Origin: Taenia hydatigena
Lineage: Eukaryota > Platyhelminthes > Cestoda > Cyclophyllidea > Taeniidae
Direction: 5' to 3'
Assembly (NCBI GenBank): GCA_036345935.2
Contig: JADWOT020000002.1
Location: 19,992,342 to 20,056,341, forward strand
Length of the DNA stretch: 64,000 nucleotides
This document shows, piece after piece, positions 53,699 to 64,000 of the stretch (positions are counted from its first letter, which is position 1; each line of letters starts with the position of its first letter). The notes under the pieces are model-generated. The model was given only the letters and a program-made list of their open reading frames with translations. It had not been told where the DNA came from and did not search any database. A program made the translations under genes and the position numbers.

Positions 53699-53945
53699 TG
53701 TAGATGTCTCTTCCCTTTCCTCCTCCTCCTCTTCCCTTTTCCACCCTTGGAATGAGCTAGTTATCTGCCTCCAGACATCCTTATTAAGGGCAGAAGGAAG
53801 GATGTTGAGGTAACCAGGTCGGAGAGTCCAAAACCTGGGTGTCTCGAGCTCCGGGGAGTGGCCGGGTTGGTTCACGACACGGTTACAATTGTCCTCCCGC
53901 CTCTCTGGCCTACAAGCACATTTAAAGGACCCATTGATGTGATCT
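53699..53945 (+). repeat. Dispersed repeat family C, copy 1
   Basis: Begins TGTAGATGTCTCTTCCC, then GACATCCTTATTAAGGGCAG, GTCGGAGAGTCC, TCTCGAGCTC, CCTCCCGCCT and CATTTAAAGGACC. The same landmarks recur in order at 54778-54925 and partly at 62914-63080. No ORF or terminal structure identifies the class. A TGTAGA start would be compatible with an LTR. Confidence 0.6.
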
Positions 53946-54777
53946 CTACCGTCCAATACATTCAATCTTACGGTGTCCGTACTACCTTGACCGCTTTCCG
54001 AATCGAATCCCCAACTCGGTGCCAAATTTGCTGGACCCATTCGCGACTTGTTGTGCAACAGCTGGCGAAGCCTACATTGATTTTGAGTGGAGACGTTGAT
54101 TTCCCTTCTCCAAACTGCTTCTATTTCCAGTGTAGACTTGTTGCATTACTTGATTGTCTGTGTCGCAGTTGTTGACCTGTTTGTTTACGGCTAGAAGCAC
54201 CTCCAAGCCCTGAATCCCGTGCGTCAGTTGTCGAGGTCGAGTTCATGCGAAGAATAGTTGTAATTTGGGCTCCCAACAACGAGTGAACCACGACGATGCT
54301 CACAGTTGCTGGTGGTGGAGGAGCCTCAAAGAAGGAGCATCTAGTAGTACACGGAACACTTTGGCGGTACCGTTTCTGGTCTCAAATTCGCAGATTTGGG
54401 TCCCTCAGAGCCCATCGGGAGAGTGCTATGCGACTAGTTTCCCGCAGTTTTGATTCAACCTTACTTTCCTCAATTCCATTACAGCACTTCAAGATGCCTC
54501 ATTCTCAAAAGGCGTTCACAACGGATTTTTAAGATGCTGCTACGCTGTAGAACTAAAAGACCTTATTCACTGCAGTAGGTGGAGCCCATCTCCTCCCTCC
54601 TGGTCCGTGATTGCCCTGAGCAGTTTCGAGTTAAATGAGGCCTTGAGGTTGGACCATCCACCCAATGGAGGCTTAAAGACATACTTTGCTAGACGTTCGA
54701 GGAAATGCAATGTGTAGGGACTGGTAAAGGTGTTTGAAGAGAAGTCAAAATAAACTGCAGTCTATCACTTTACTGGT

Positions 54778-54925
54778 AATGTAGACGATTCCTTCCCCTT
54801 CCACCATTACTATGTGAAAATTGGTTGCCTATAGACATCTTTATTATAAGGCGAGGAGGGATTTGGGGGCGTCTCGAGCTGTGGAGATTTTAAACTGCCC
54901 TCCCGCCTGTGAAGCGCATTTAAAG
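54778..54925 (+). repeat. Dispersed repeat family C, copy 2
   Basis: Shorter copy with internal deletions: TGTAGACGATTCCTTCCCC, AGACATCTTTATTATAAGG, GTCTCGAGCTGTGG, CCCTCCCGCCTGTG and CATTTAAAGAACGC, in the same order as copy 1. Confidence 0.6.
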
Positions 54926-55236
54926 AACGCAAGTAGTGCAGTCCTGTTCTTTTTTCCTTCGTTTAACACTACTGTAATCGTATATCTTATTATTTCTTCT
55001 TCTGCTATGCCCGCTTTCCCTTTCTTTTACCCTTCCTTTTAATCTGGCTTTTGATTTGCCATTTTTCCTTTCATTTTTCTGTTTTTCTCGATCTGTTGCT
55101 TATTTTTTTCGTAGTCCTACTTTGCCAAGTTATTTTATTTTTCCTTTATTTCTTATAGATTCTTTACGGCTCATTTTTATTGTGCCGTTGGCTAATTGTT
55201 CTACTGTACGTTTTATGTATTTTTTTCCATGGCGTT
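54926..55236. other. Pyrimidine (T-rich) stretch
   Basis: Strongly T/C-rich DNA following family C copy 2. A similar T-rich stretch lies before copy 1 (about 53540-53690). It could belong to the same repeat unit. No gene is seen. Confidence 0.4.
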
Positions 55237-55322
55237 TGTAATACTTTGTTCTGACTGCCGATTTCGGACACTTGGGTGGCCACATTGTCCTAGTCGCGTG
55301 AGCTAGCCACCATCATGGCGCA
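55237..55322 (+). mobile_element. Truncated TRIM-family LTR (5' half)
   Basis: Begins TGTAATACTTTGTTCTGACTGCCG like the intact LTRs and loses similarity after the GTGAGCTAGCC segment. Confidence 0.7.
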
Positions 55323-55435
55323 TATTTTAGTACATAAAGTTATAATTTTACAAGCATACATCATGACTTTTGTAATAAACTCGAATAATTTTCTTGGCAA
55401 TTAACAGTGGACTACTTTTGGCACTAAAGTATTAC

Positions 55436-55910
55436 TGTAGCGTCGCGAGACTTCCTTGAAAGCAAAAGAAGACAATAATAAGAGGACAGGAGATATATAC
55501 AATAAATATAGAGGGGACAGAGCCGCTGGCATGGTTTCGGAGGCCAGACCAGTAGGTTGGGGCAATGTGAACGCCCAGGCGACCGAAATTGAAACTGGCA
55601 AGCAGACCAAACAAAGTATTTCACAGCCCCTTCCTTATTTCGAGCGCCGTTTGCGATGCTTCCCTTGGTAAACCTCCGAGTCAGCCATCACAACGTAATC
55701 AGTGCTGGAAAAAACAACCACAAGCTAACCGTGCCAGTCATCATAATTCAAGCACACCTGAGGAGATGCTTGACTATCACGGAAACGCCACCAGTCGTGG
55801 ACCATCTAAAAATGCTTTGTTGCGGAGTTTCATTGCCACGCTCGCATGGACGTCGAAACTGTGAGCATTACAGACTGCGGTAAGTTCCGTATCCCCTTCC
55901 TTAAATCTGC
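55436..55910 (-). mobile_element. Reverse TRIM copy: LTR plus part of the internal region
   Basis: The reverse LTR is 55436-55625 (TGTAGCGTCGCGAG... to ...GTATTTCACA). It is followed by the complement of the purine tract (GCCCCTTCC) and of the internal segment (GGTAAACCTCCGAGTCAGCCATCACAACG...). The distal internal part and second LTR are lost. Confidence 0.7.
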
Positions 55911-56270
55911 TATAACGGCGGTGTTCTAACGCGTGATAGCTAGCAGAATTTCTAGTCTGTGAATTCAATTGCTTAATCGAATGAAAAGCTAGGTCGAGTG
56001 GAATCGCCAAAAAAAGTTCAGTGACGTTGCGGCTAAGCCTTTCCTCAGATGCACTAAAAATTCGAAGACTGGGATGGTTGGCTTGCGAGTGCTTTCTTTC
56101 ACCGCTACTTATATTGCGCTGGCTGATGGAGGCAGTTATTCAGGGATAGCGCCGAAAAGACGCTCTAAAGAAGGTGAGGGCAATGTAGCCCTAGTTCTTT
56201 CTGTTCTTCAAACATGTGCAATATGCCTAGGGATTGTATCTTCTTTCACCCTCAAAGAGGCTTAAGAATA
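55911..56270 (+). mobile_element. Forward TRIM remnant: internal region and decayed LTR
   Basis: The internal segment (CGGTGTTCTAACG..., GGGATGGTTGGCTTGCGAG, GCTGGCTGATGGAGG) runs into AAAGAAGGTGAGGGCAA and an LTR start at 56184 (TGTAGCCC...). The rest of that LTR is mostly deleted. It lies head-to-head with the reverse copy just before it. Confidence 0.6.
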
Positions 56271-56451
56271 TTTAAATATCATTAAATTTTCATTATTAAT
56301 GGATGTATATGGTAAAGTAGAGTCTTTTTAAGAAGAAAAATGGACAAAATGCTTAGACACTTAATATGCATTCGATGAACGAAAGGAATTGGACCTACTG
56401 GTATGACATAGCGACCAGCACACCTGGTGGAGGCAAAATGGTTAACCAAAG

Positions 56452-56598
56452 TGTAGTAGGAGTGGCCATCTTGCCCTAGCTGTGTAGGCTGGGCTACGGG
56501 CCATGCCAGCAGCCTATTTCCCTCTGCCCGTTGAATATATATATTCCACCCTAGTATTCCGCCTTCTTTTGCCTTCGATGAATCCTCGAGATGCTACA
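56452..56598 (+). mobile_element. TRIM-family LTR with a 5' internal deletion
   Basis: Both ends are family-like (TGTAGTAGG... and ...GATGCTACA), but about 40 bp are missing after the first bases. The central block GGCCATGCCAGCAGCCTATTTCCC is intact. No target duplication is seen. Confidence 0.7.
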
Positions 56599-57000
56599 AA
56601 AATATTCGTAACCAAATGCAAGAGTAGTCAAAAAGCTCCATAGTTATGCTTTTTGTTTACCTTCAGGTGAAATTTCTCTTCGTTAGGGTTCTATTAACAC
56701 TCACGTCAAACTTGTTGTGGCATTGCCACGATTCCCATTAAGATAAACAGCGGCGCAGTTTTTGGTTTATATAACAACAACGTGCTAATAGAGAATACAG
56801 TTACTTTATCGCCGAAGATGAAAGGTAAACAAAATTTCATACAGTTGCCATTTTGATATTTTGTTTTTAACCTGAATACGTCCTCTTCGTTCAAAAGCAA
56901 TTTTTGAAGCAATCTACTTTTGCCTAATTTTTTTGGCATTTGTTTCATAACTACTCTAATTTGATTTAATTATATTTTGCCCTAAGCTTTTTTTTAAATT
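56599..57000. other. AT-rich spacer before a GC-rich leader exon
   Basis: No repeat or coding exon is recognised. The 3' part may be promoter of the transcription unit starting near 57000. Confidence 0.35.
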
Positions 57001-57151
57001 CGCTACGCCGTGACTGCTTCGCTTCAGCGCTCGATTCACTGCAGTTGGAGATCGAGTTGCGTTGTGGGGCGGTCTGGTTGGGCAGTCTTCAGCGCACGCA
57101 TCCAGAGTGTATTTTATTTCTTCATAGAAGCTTTATAAAGGAAATTTACAG
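57001..57151 (+). other. Probable non-coding first exon of a gene running off the right edge
   Basis: A locally GC- and CpG-richer stretch in AT-rich surroundings ends with a strong donor site, TTTACAG|GTGAGT at 57151. It has no long ORF. Together with the exon at 62797-62821 it looks like the 5' end of a gene whose coding body lies beyond the window. The gene identity is unknown and the start coordinate is approximate. Confidence 0.4.
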
Positions 57152-60100
57152 GTGAGTTGTACTCCTATGAAGTTGGTTTAGCTTATCTCGGGACAGGTGC
57201 ATGTCTTTGGATCTGAAATGTTGTTAAGTAGAACTTTATTTTCTGCGAAGTCTAATGTAAATGGAGATCTTTTAATAACCCGCCTTAATTTTTTTGGTAC
57301 ACAACTGTAGAATTAAATTATCCGTCGTAGGTTTGCTGTTTTACACGCTTTTTAATGTCAAAAATAAATGCTATTAGAAGTTTTTAGTGCTAGAAAGTGA
57401 TTTTTTGTCTTTTCAGTCTTGTAATAATTTTAACCACCCACCATATTTGGTCATACATTGTAAAAAGAGGGATATGTTCATGTTCGCAATTAAAAGCAGA
57501 TTATGCGATCAGTTATTTTTTGGCATTATTTTTAGCCGTTCTACAGGCTTTTTGCTAAAAAAACACGTTCTCAGTTTTCTTATGCTCCGGCTATGTTCAT
57601 GACAACAGTTTTGTATGTACCTGTGAGGCTGTGTATGTTTATAAGTTTTCCTTCAATTGACAGTGGGTAAATCAAAATTTATTTTTAAACATTTGTGAGG
57701 CTGTATCACATTGTCTCTTGAGGTGCTTGTAATTTTTCCCAAGCATGACCCCAGACGGTGCGAAAATGTTTATCACCTACTTCTTCTAAGACTTGGTTTT
57801 GCACGATATCTCGTTAGATTTATTTTAGTTTTTCATGGAGAGCTCATTATTAAACCGCGTATTAGTCTCTTGGAACTTAATTATTTGAATTCGACCCGAT
57901 TTTATGACTGCCTAAGACAGCTAGTTGCATATTCTTTACACGTCCAATCAATACAGTTATTTGCATGCGTTTCGCTTCTCTCCTACTCTTTAGACCTTCT
58001 TTAAGGTCAAGCAACGAATGGAGGACGTAGCTTTTCTATTTACATATTCCTCATTTTTTTCACCAAACAGTGCTAATCTCTTCGTCTGCATTCTCTACGC
58101 TACCATCCTTCCTACCAATCATTCTTTTGTAAAATTGCTCACTATTTGAAGGATACAGTCTAACGCAAAACATAATCTTTTATGGGTAATATGAGGCAAG
58201 TTAGGTTTTTATACCAACTAGGCAGGACCTCATTAATAATTACTTTGATGGGCCTTTCATTAGCCTCTAACCCGGCCAAGATGATCAAATTTACAACCTC
58301 CTTAGCCTCTCAGTAAACTTTCAAATGCGGTAAAGTTTGTCTTGCCGCTGCCCACTTGTGTCTGTCCATCTAGTTTTCAGTGTACATGTTCGTGGTAAAG
58401 CAAAGAAGGCAGGCATGGAATGGGAGGAGAGGATTGTGATTACTAACACTCTTAGTGTGTGTGTGACCATGAGAACTTGTAAGCCGGCGCCTAAAGACGG
58501 ACAGAAAAAAGCACACAGACACACCTGTATGCGCCCACGCACACGCCATCAAGTCTTCAATTCGAAAGTGGAGTCGCCTCGACAGTAATGGTGTGGCAGC
58601 CGCTCTCTCTCCCTCTCTCCCTACCTCCCTTCCTCTTCGCTTTTTACTCTCTCCCTTTCCGATGGCTTGTTAGATGTAACGCCCCTTTTTCGATAAAAGG
58701 GCAACCACAAACTATGTTTTGGTCTTTTTTGTCTCAAATTAACATAAGCCCAACTTAAGCGTAGATAGAATTCGAACTTGCGTCCACCACTCAGTCGTGC
58801 GAGCTGCATCAGTCAGGACGTGGAGCATTTTATCATAGTTGCACGATAAAATGCAGGTTATTGCTTGATTAGAGAAGTAAATATTCTCTCGCGGTGAATA
58901 GGCGAAGCGTTCCGCCCTTCTCCTCCCAACTAGCTCCTCGGATGTTGTTCTCAGTTGTGCAAATAGTGACACTAATGAAGCCAATCTTTCTATTTTCTTA
59001 TCACAGAGAATATGCTAGCTTCATGCTAACTTGTAGAAGTGGAAGGTTTTGGATACAAAAAAGGTGCTTCTGGAGCCAAATTTTTAGCATTCCTTAATTT
59101 ATGTTAACATTGTGCAATCAACAACGCCCTTTAGTTAGAAGAGGCATGTACAATTGCCAATGCGTTTTTACAAAACCGTATTCCGCTTCCATTCGGCCTA
59201 ATTTGACCATAATCGTGTCTAAGTTAACAACAAACCCCTTTTTCACTGCATTATTCCGAGGGTTTACAGCGTTGAGGCGCAAATTTTTTTTTCCGTCTTC
59301 AAACTGGAAAAAAAAAGAAACCCACCGACTCTTACGAAACCAGTGTAGCTGGGTGATGACGTAAATAACCGGGACATTGACAAGGCGAGTTCTCTCTCTC
59401 TCTCAAAACAAAGGATGACTTTACGAAGCTAACACTTCAAACGATTCCACCCACTTACGTTGCATACATCACCGTCTGAACACCCACTTCAGAAGCCTTC
59501 ATTTCTGATTATCATTTTCTATTATGGTAGCTCAGTTGTGTTAAATACTTTCAACTAAGGTTGTTTTGAAGCCTTTCAACTTATTTTTTGTTTGCCGCAT
59601 TGCTTACATCCGCACGACAAGTGTGTGTAGTCGTGCCTCCAAGGCCATAAATCTACCAAGTGCATGTGAAAAATGGTGTCTGCAAGGCGCTTCATTTACA
59701 CTGCTCAATTGGGAGCATCCATCTCCCTGATGTCTCCTTTCTTTGCAACTTTTGGGCTCACCACCCAGTCTAGCCTAAAACCGCGTGTTTTGGGAGGGGC
59801 ACAACGACTTTTGTTGGAGCACTTGCTCCATCGAGGCCTTCGGTCACTTCCAGCTCAGTCAGCGTGTCATCGCAAGACTGGTGAAGCATCCAAGACGTAG
59901 GACTTAGACAATAGCCATCCTTAGAGTCATGTTTATGATTAGCTTTCCTACTGTCCTTGTGTTGTTACCATCCGTCGTCGTTTGTGGGGCGAGCTTACAG
60001 AAGTCGAAGCGTTACGAAGACTTGCCTGGGTTATTCATCCCAACTCCTACTACTGTCTTGACTAATCAAAGCTGAATCTGAATGCAAAGCTAACAGTTGC

Positions 60101-60193
60101 GCAGCTGTCTCTTTATGTATTTTGGCAGCAACGCGTGGAGACGAGCGATTCTTCCCATGACCGTTAGAAATAGGAGAAATGTCCGCCTCCCTT

Positions 60194-60226
60194 TCCTCCT
60201 CCTCCTCCTCCTCCTCCTCCTCCTCC
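60194..60226. repeat. (TCC)n microsatellite
   Basis: Eleven TCC triplets, seen directly, followed by CCACCACCAC. Confidence 0.92.
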
Positions 60227-60489
60227 GCCTCCACCACCACTACTTCTTAACTTTCCCGTGGCCTTTAATACTGTTTCAGTGGTGAATTTGTTGCATGGCT
60301 GGTGCTTGTCTGGCAGTGAGTCATCGCAACAACGATGCCAGTGACAAGCAACTGAATGTCTGTATGACACTTGCGCGATTCCACGGTTTCGGATGTTATC
60401 CTAGTCCCAGGGGCCATTCATTCAGTGTGCTTTGGGTCAGTGTTAGTGGGAGACTGTTTTTTGAGCTTGTGGAAGATGTTGGTGTTGAA

Positions 60490-60532
60490 AATGCTCTCTC
60501 TCTCTCCCTCCCTCCCTCCCTCCCTCCATTCA
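60490..60532. repeat. (CT)n / (CCCT)n microsatellite
   Basis: A CTCTCTCT run passing into CCCT tetranucleotides, seen directly. Confidence 0.9.
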
Positions 60533-62431
60533 CATTATTTCATTCCACTAGTTGCCATGCCTCAATCGTTTGTTAAGTCCTCATAAATCACTCCATTCAT
60601 TGGTTCACCTGTCAACTAGCCTGAGGCAATCCATCAGTCTATGTGGATTAATTCATCCGTTCCTTAATCACTGACCCAGTTCAATTCCTCTCAATCATTT
60701 GCTTGTCCCCTTCTCTCTCTCCCTCTCCCAGTTCACCTATTCATTCTCCCCTTTCCTGACTAACTCCCTAAGCCACTCATTAATGCATTCATTCACCAAA
60801 CCACTCCTTTGGGATTCTTTTGTTAAGTAGTTAGTTGGTTCCCAACCCATTCACCTCTCCACTGCCAACTCATTTGTCTAATTAGCTTTTCCAGCGTCTC
60901 ATTCGATTCCATGGGTCTCCTTGATTACCCGTGTATCGGTTTTCGACGCGTTCTCCACCCTTCCATCCTCTTTCCATCCACCCTTTTACTTAAATATCAT
61001 TGAGTTATCTATTCCTGGGTCGTGCTTTCATCCACTCGTCCATCCTCCCAATCGCTTTCCCCTTTTCTCGACCTATTCAACTGGATCATTTCATTTGGAA
61101 TCCACAATTCCCTCATTTATAACTGTGTGGAATCTCACCCTCCTCAGTACAATTAAGGGCTTTTGGTGCAGAAGTCTTTTTGTATCCATGCTAAAGAACA
61201 ATGCTAGCTCATGTTTGACAGCTTGACACGTCTGTGGAAAATACCCCGCCATTGACGTCTCTTCCAGTAGGCCTAGTGACTTAAGCAGATCTTTCAGGGA
61301 CCGAAAGCATTCAACTTTATACATGCCTTTAAGAATAATAGAATTTACACTTAAAGAAAGGAGCGCCTTGACTCAGCCTGTGAATGACACTTGAAGCGGT
61401 GTGAATTGTGACGGTCTGATTCACTTTGTATGCGATCATTACTTCCACGGCTTCAAATTCGGTAGCATTGCAAAGGAAAGGGTCAACACTGAGTGACACT
61501 GTCAAAACGCATGCTCCCCAACGCTCACTCCTCCTGTGGAGTGGCCGAAAGACTTTGCAATTCAATGGTAGCTGAAATTGGCCCAATTGACGTCACCTCC
61601 TCCCCTCCACTTGGAGGTTGCATCGAAAGGCAGGTCACTTGGTCCAAAAGTCAATCCACACAGTGTAACCGGTTGCATGGACTGGCATTGTATTTTACTT
61701 TTCTCCCTTTCTATGACTTGTCCAGTCGATTATCCCAGCTGCTTTCAACGCCTTGCCTACTTCTCGGGCCATTTGGCATAAATCACGTCGGCAACTCCTG
61801 TGATCAGATCTTTTGTGCATGATTTATACCTATTCACGTATTTAGGTAGCAGTTTACCTAAGGTCATCGCAGCTTCAGTGGTGCTTCCGGTGGAGGGTTT
61901 TTTTTTTCGTTTTGTTTATTGAGTCGTCGTCCACAGTGGGCTGTCTTCCATCTGGTGGCAGAGCATAAATTTTGATTGCATCAGGCTGTCAAAAATGTAC
62001 TTGTTTTTTTGCTTTAGTTTCTTACTTCTTGTCATGTAAAATGTGTGTGTGAGTGGATAAGGTGGGCGTGAATTCAGAAGAGCCAAGAAGTCGGAGCTCT
62101 GTCTGTGCCTTCCAGTAACTGGACGCTTTGGGTAGACATGCGAACCGACTCCACACCGCTTTCAAAGCCAACTTTATATTACTGATCATGGAATACCTCT
62201 TTATTCTGGTTTCGTACTCGACTAGCGACATCTCCATCTTGCATGTCACTCTTGTCATCGGGGATTTGGAGTCACCTTTTGACCTCCATAAACGTCGCAA
62301 AGTCTAATGTCGTGGTTTTAGGCAATGAGGCTGTAAATATTTGATCGTATAAAACAAGCAGAACTAAGATTCAATCTTCTTTTGGAGAATTGTTTTCTTT
62401 TTTTATTATATTGAGCTTAAGGCTGACGACA

Positions 62432-62617
62432 ACCACCACCACCACCACCACCACCACCACCACCACCACCACCACCACCACCACCACCACCACCACCACC
62501 ACCACCACCACCACCACCACCACCACCACCACCACCACCACCACCACCACACCACCACCACCACCACCACCACCACCACCACCACCACCACCACCACCAC
62601 CACCACCACCACCACCA
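62432..62617. repeat. (CCA)n microsatellite, ~186 bp
   Basis: About 62 CCA triplets with a single register change near 62548, where one C is missing. The homopolymeric ORFs in this region are a by-product of the repeat. Confidence 0.97.
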
Positions 62618-62796
62618 GAATGTTGTTCTTGCTCATCTGTCGTCAAAATTGCTGTATTTTTCACTCAGCAGTTAGGGTTCCACCTTGGTTTGTCTTGTTT
62701 TCTTTTTTTTTGTTAATCTAAATAAATCTAGCATATTCTGATTTACTGGAGGGTAAAAAAAAAAGTAATCCTAAACTGCATATTTTGCTCTTTCAG

Positions 62797-62821
62797 AATC
62801 ACGTCTCTATCAGATTTTATG
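62797..62821 (+). CDS. Short start-codon exon (ATG at its 3' end) of an unidentified gene
   Basis: The pyrimidine-rich acceptor TTTTGCTCTTTCAG is followed by a 25-bp exon that ends ATG|GTGAGT at 62821. Only the initiator Met would be encoded here, with the next codons in an exon beyond the window. The design is the same as in the delta-COP gene of this window, whose first coding exon is also just ATG. The acceptor and donor are both strong, but without the next exon the gene cannot be named. Confidence 0.4.
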
Positions 62822-64000
62822 GTGAGTCAAAACTTTTCTCCTGTTAAAAATGGCAAAAAAAATTGTTTACAATGGTTTAAAGTGGTGAGAAAAGGGCTAC
62901 TGGTACTGCTTGTAGACGTTTCGTCCTTTTCCTCCTCTTCTCTTCCTCCGTCCTTACTAGTAGAAGGCTGGATACTTCTAGGCATCTTTGTTATATGTTG
63001 AGGGCAGACATAGAGTAACAACGTTGGAGAGCCCAAGACGACCTCCGCGGAGTCAACACACTGCTCCACGACCAGTATTTAGTGGTTTTTTGGGAGCAAA
63101 CCCCATCGAGATGGATTGACCTAAGAGGTGGTACTGAGAGGTCGAATGCGGTTCTGTTTCGTGTGTCTATCGCTTTGTGTAGTTTATGCAAGAAAACATT
63201 GCCTCATTGAAGAACTTGTGGTGAACGCTTGTTCAAATGGCGACCCTGGCCTTGCTTTAGTCACCAACACTTGCACAGACTTCGAATTTGTCCCCCTCTG
63301 CGGGGAGTGTTCACCCGCCCAATCCTCCACAGTCATTACCTTCCTTCTGTGGGGCAACACCAGTTCGTTATCCCTTCACTGAGGTCAGAGGAGGGACTAG
63401 TCTAGCACCTCAATACGTCAAGACCTGCCAATGCTTAGAGTTCTCAGATTTTCAAGTTTACGAACGAAGCTTTTGTATGAACCGAAGGCATGAAGGACTC
63501 TAAGCTCACGATTTGATTGTGAATGAATAAGTGATTTCTGTTTCGTGAACCCAAACACCCAACGAATTGCCAGTTTGGGGATGCTGCTAGATGCCAGAAC
63601 TATCACACACGAAGCTGAGGAGCCGATGAGAATGCTTCCTTTCCTTACATTGACCCTGATTCTAAGGCGTTGGAATTCATGTGGGACAGCGGCTGATTCC
63701 GTCATTTACTTGCTGCAGTGTCGTCTTTCATCTGTTGGGGGGTAGGTAAAAAAGCGGAGCAAGAGTTCAAGGTTTAGAAGTCACCCAGTTCATTAGCGTC
63801 CACACTAGCTCTCTAAACGGTGGATGCGGCTTCTGAGAACCCTCAAAGCCACGATGGTCGTTTGTTTTCCACGGTCGGATGTACCCTTCGCTGTGTTCTT
63901 TCCACTATGTAGCTGCTTTCCCCGCTACCTTTTCACTATCCCCATTTCATCGCAAAACCAGAATTAAGTTGAGATCGGCTCCCCAAAAGAGGCAAGTCTC
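62822..64000. other. Right-edge region, probable intron, with a family C repeat
   Basis: Probable intron following the start-codon exon. Apart from the family C repeat copy at 62914-63080, no coding exon or RNA gene is recognised. The short ORFs lack family signatures and splice support. Confidence 0.35.
62914..63080 (+). repeat. Dispersed repeat family C, copy 3
   Basis: TGTAGACGTTTCGTCC then CCTCCTCTTCTC, GGCATCTTTGTTAT, GAGGGCAGACATAGAGTAAC and GTTGGAGAGCCCAAGACGACC follow copy 1 in order. The 3' part diverges. Confidence 0.5.

Larger units (their letters stand above)
57152..62796 (+). other. Probable first intron, with no coding exon recognised
   Basis: If the two flanking exons belong together, this is a 5.6-kb intron in the 5' UTR. 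It holds a (TC)n at 59391-59404, a (TCC)n at 60194-60226, a CT/CCCT run at about 60500-60532, a low-complexity TTCA/CCATT-rich zone at about 60580-61080 and the (CCA)n at 62432-62617. The short ORFs present match nothing I recognise. Confidence 0.4.

Noticed and set aside
59673..59900. 75-codon ORF as a small gene
   Set aside because: No domain, splice or repeat support was seen. It lies in a stop-poor part of the presumed intron.
62371..62716. Long Thr/Pro, Val and Gly/Trp homopolymer ORFs
   Set aside because: They are translations of the (CCA)n microsatellite in its reading frames, without start context or splice support.
62819..63001. 60-codon ORF starting at the ATG of the short exon (MVSQNF...)
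   Set aside because: A strong donor GTGAGT follows the ATG directly, so the downstream frame is better read as intron.

Overview
This 64-kb window is animal nuclear DNA: genes are split by introns with GT..AG borders, spacers are long and AT-rich, microsatellites and dispersed repeats are common, and one 100-N scaffold gap is present (53217-53316). Nothing bacterial, phage-like or CRISPR-like is seen. The gene families (ZFR, delta-COP, NeuroD) are animal ones and their proteins are quite diverged from vertebrate forms. A repeat-rich invertebrate, possibly a parasitic flatworm, would fit, but the species is inference only.

Genes, left to right. (1) ZFR-type zinc-finger RNA-binding protein, minus strand, 5108 to 724 and off the left edge, with an expanded finger array. 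(2) ARCN1, the delta subunit of the COPI coat, plus strand, 7950-12219, complete in ten coding exons that sum to a single frame. (3) A five-finger C2H2 transcription factor with Gln, Ala and Thr-rich flanks, plus strand, 13137-16195, two coding exons. (4) A NeuroD-family bHLH neural transcription factor, plus strand, 38078-42582, two coding exons with a CCAAT/TATA-type promoter. (5) A probable 5' end of a further plus-strand gene: a GC-rich leader exon ending at 57151 and a 25-bp exon at 62797-62821 that ends exactly with ATG.

Most of the remaining sequence is repeat. Two giant imperfect inverted repeats dominate. IR1 has ~2.8-kb arms (16720-19487 and 25949-28748) around a ~6.5-kb spacer. IR2 has ~7.1 to 7.6-kb arms (30000-37115 and 43485-51110) around a ~6.4-kb spacer that contains the whole NeuroD gene with its promoter. 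Each IR2 arm is itself a ~5-kb fold-back element with ~0.75-kb inverted ends. No transposase or other long ORF is visible in the arms.

A second system is a family of very small LTR elements of TRIM type. The LTR is ~186 bp, begins TGTAG or TGTAA and ends CTACA. The internal region is ~470 bp and non-coding, with a candidate tRNA primer-binding site and a polypurine tract. Three solo LTRs have perfect 5-bp target-site duplications (ATCTA, TTCCG, TAGTC), and two of them are nested in an older copy. Copies lie at 5.65-7.6 kb, 28.98-29.79 kb, 51.6 kb and 55.2-56.6 kb. A third, uncharacterised repeat family has copies near 53.7, 54.8 and 62.9 kb.
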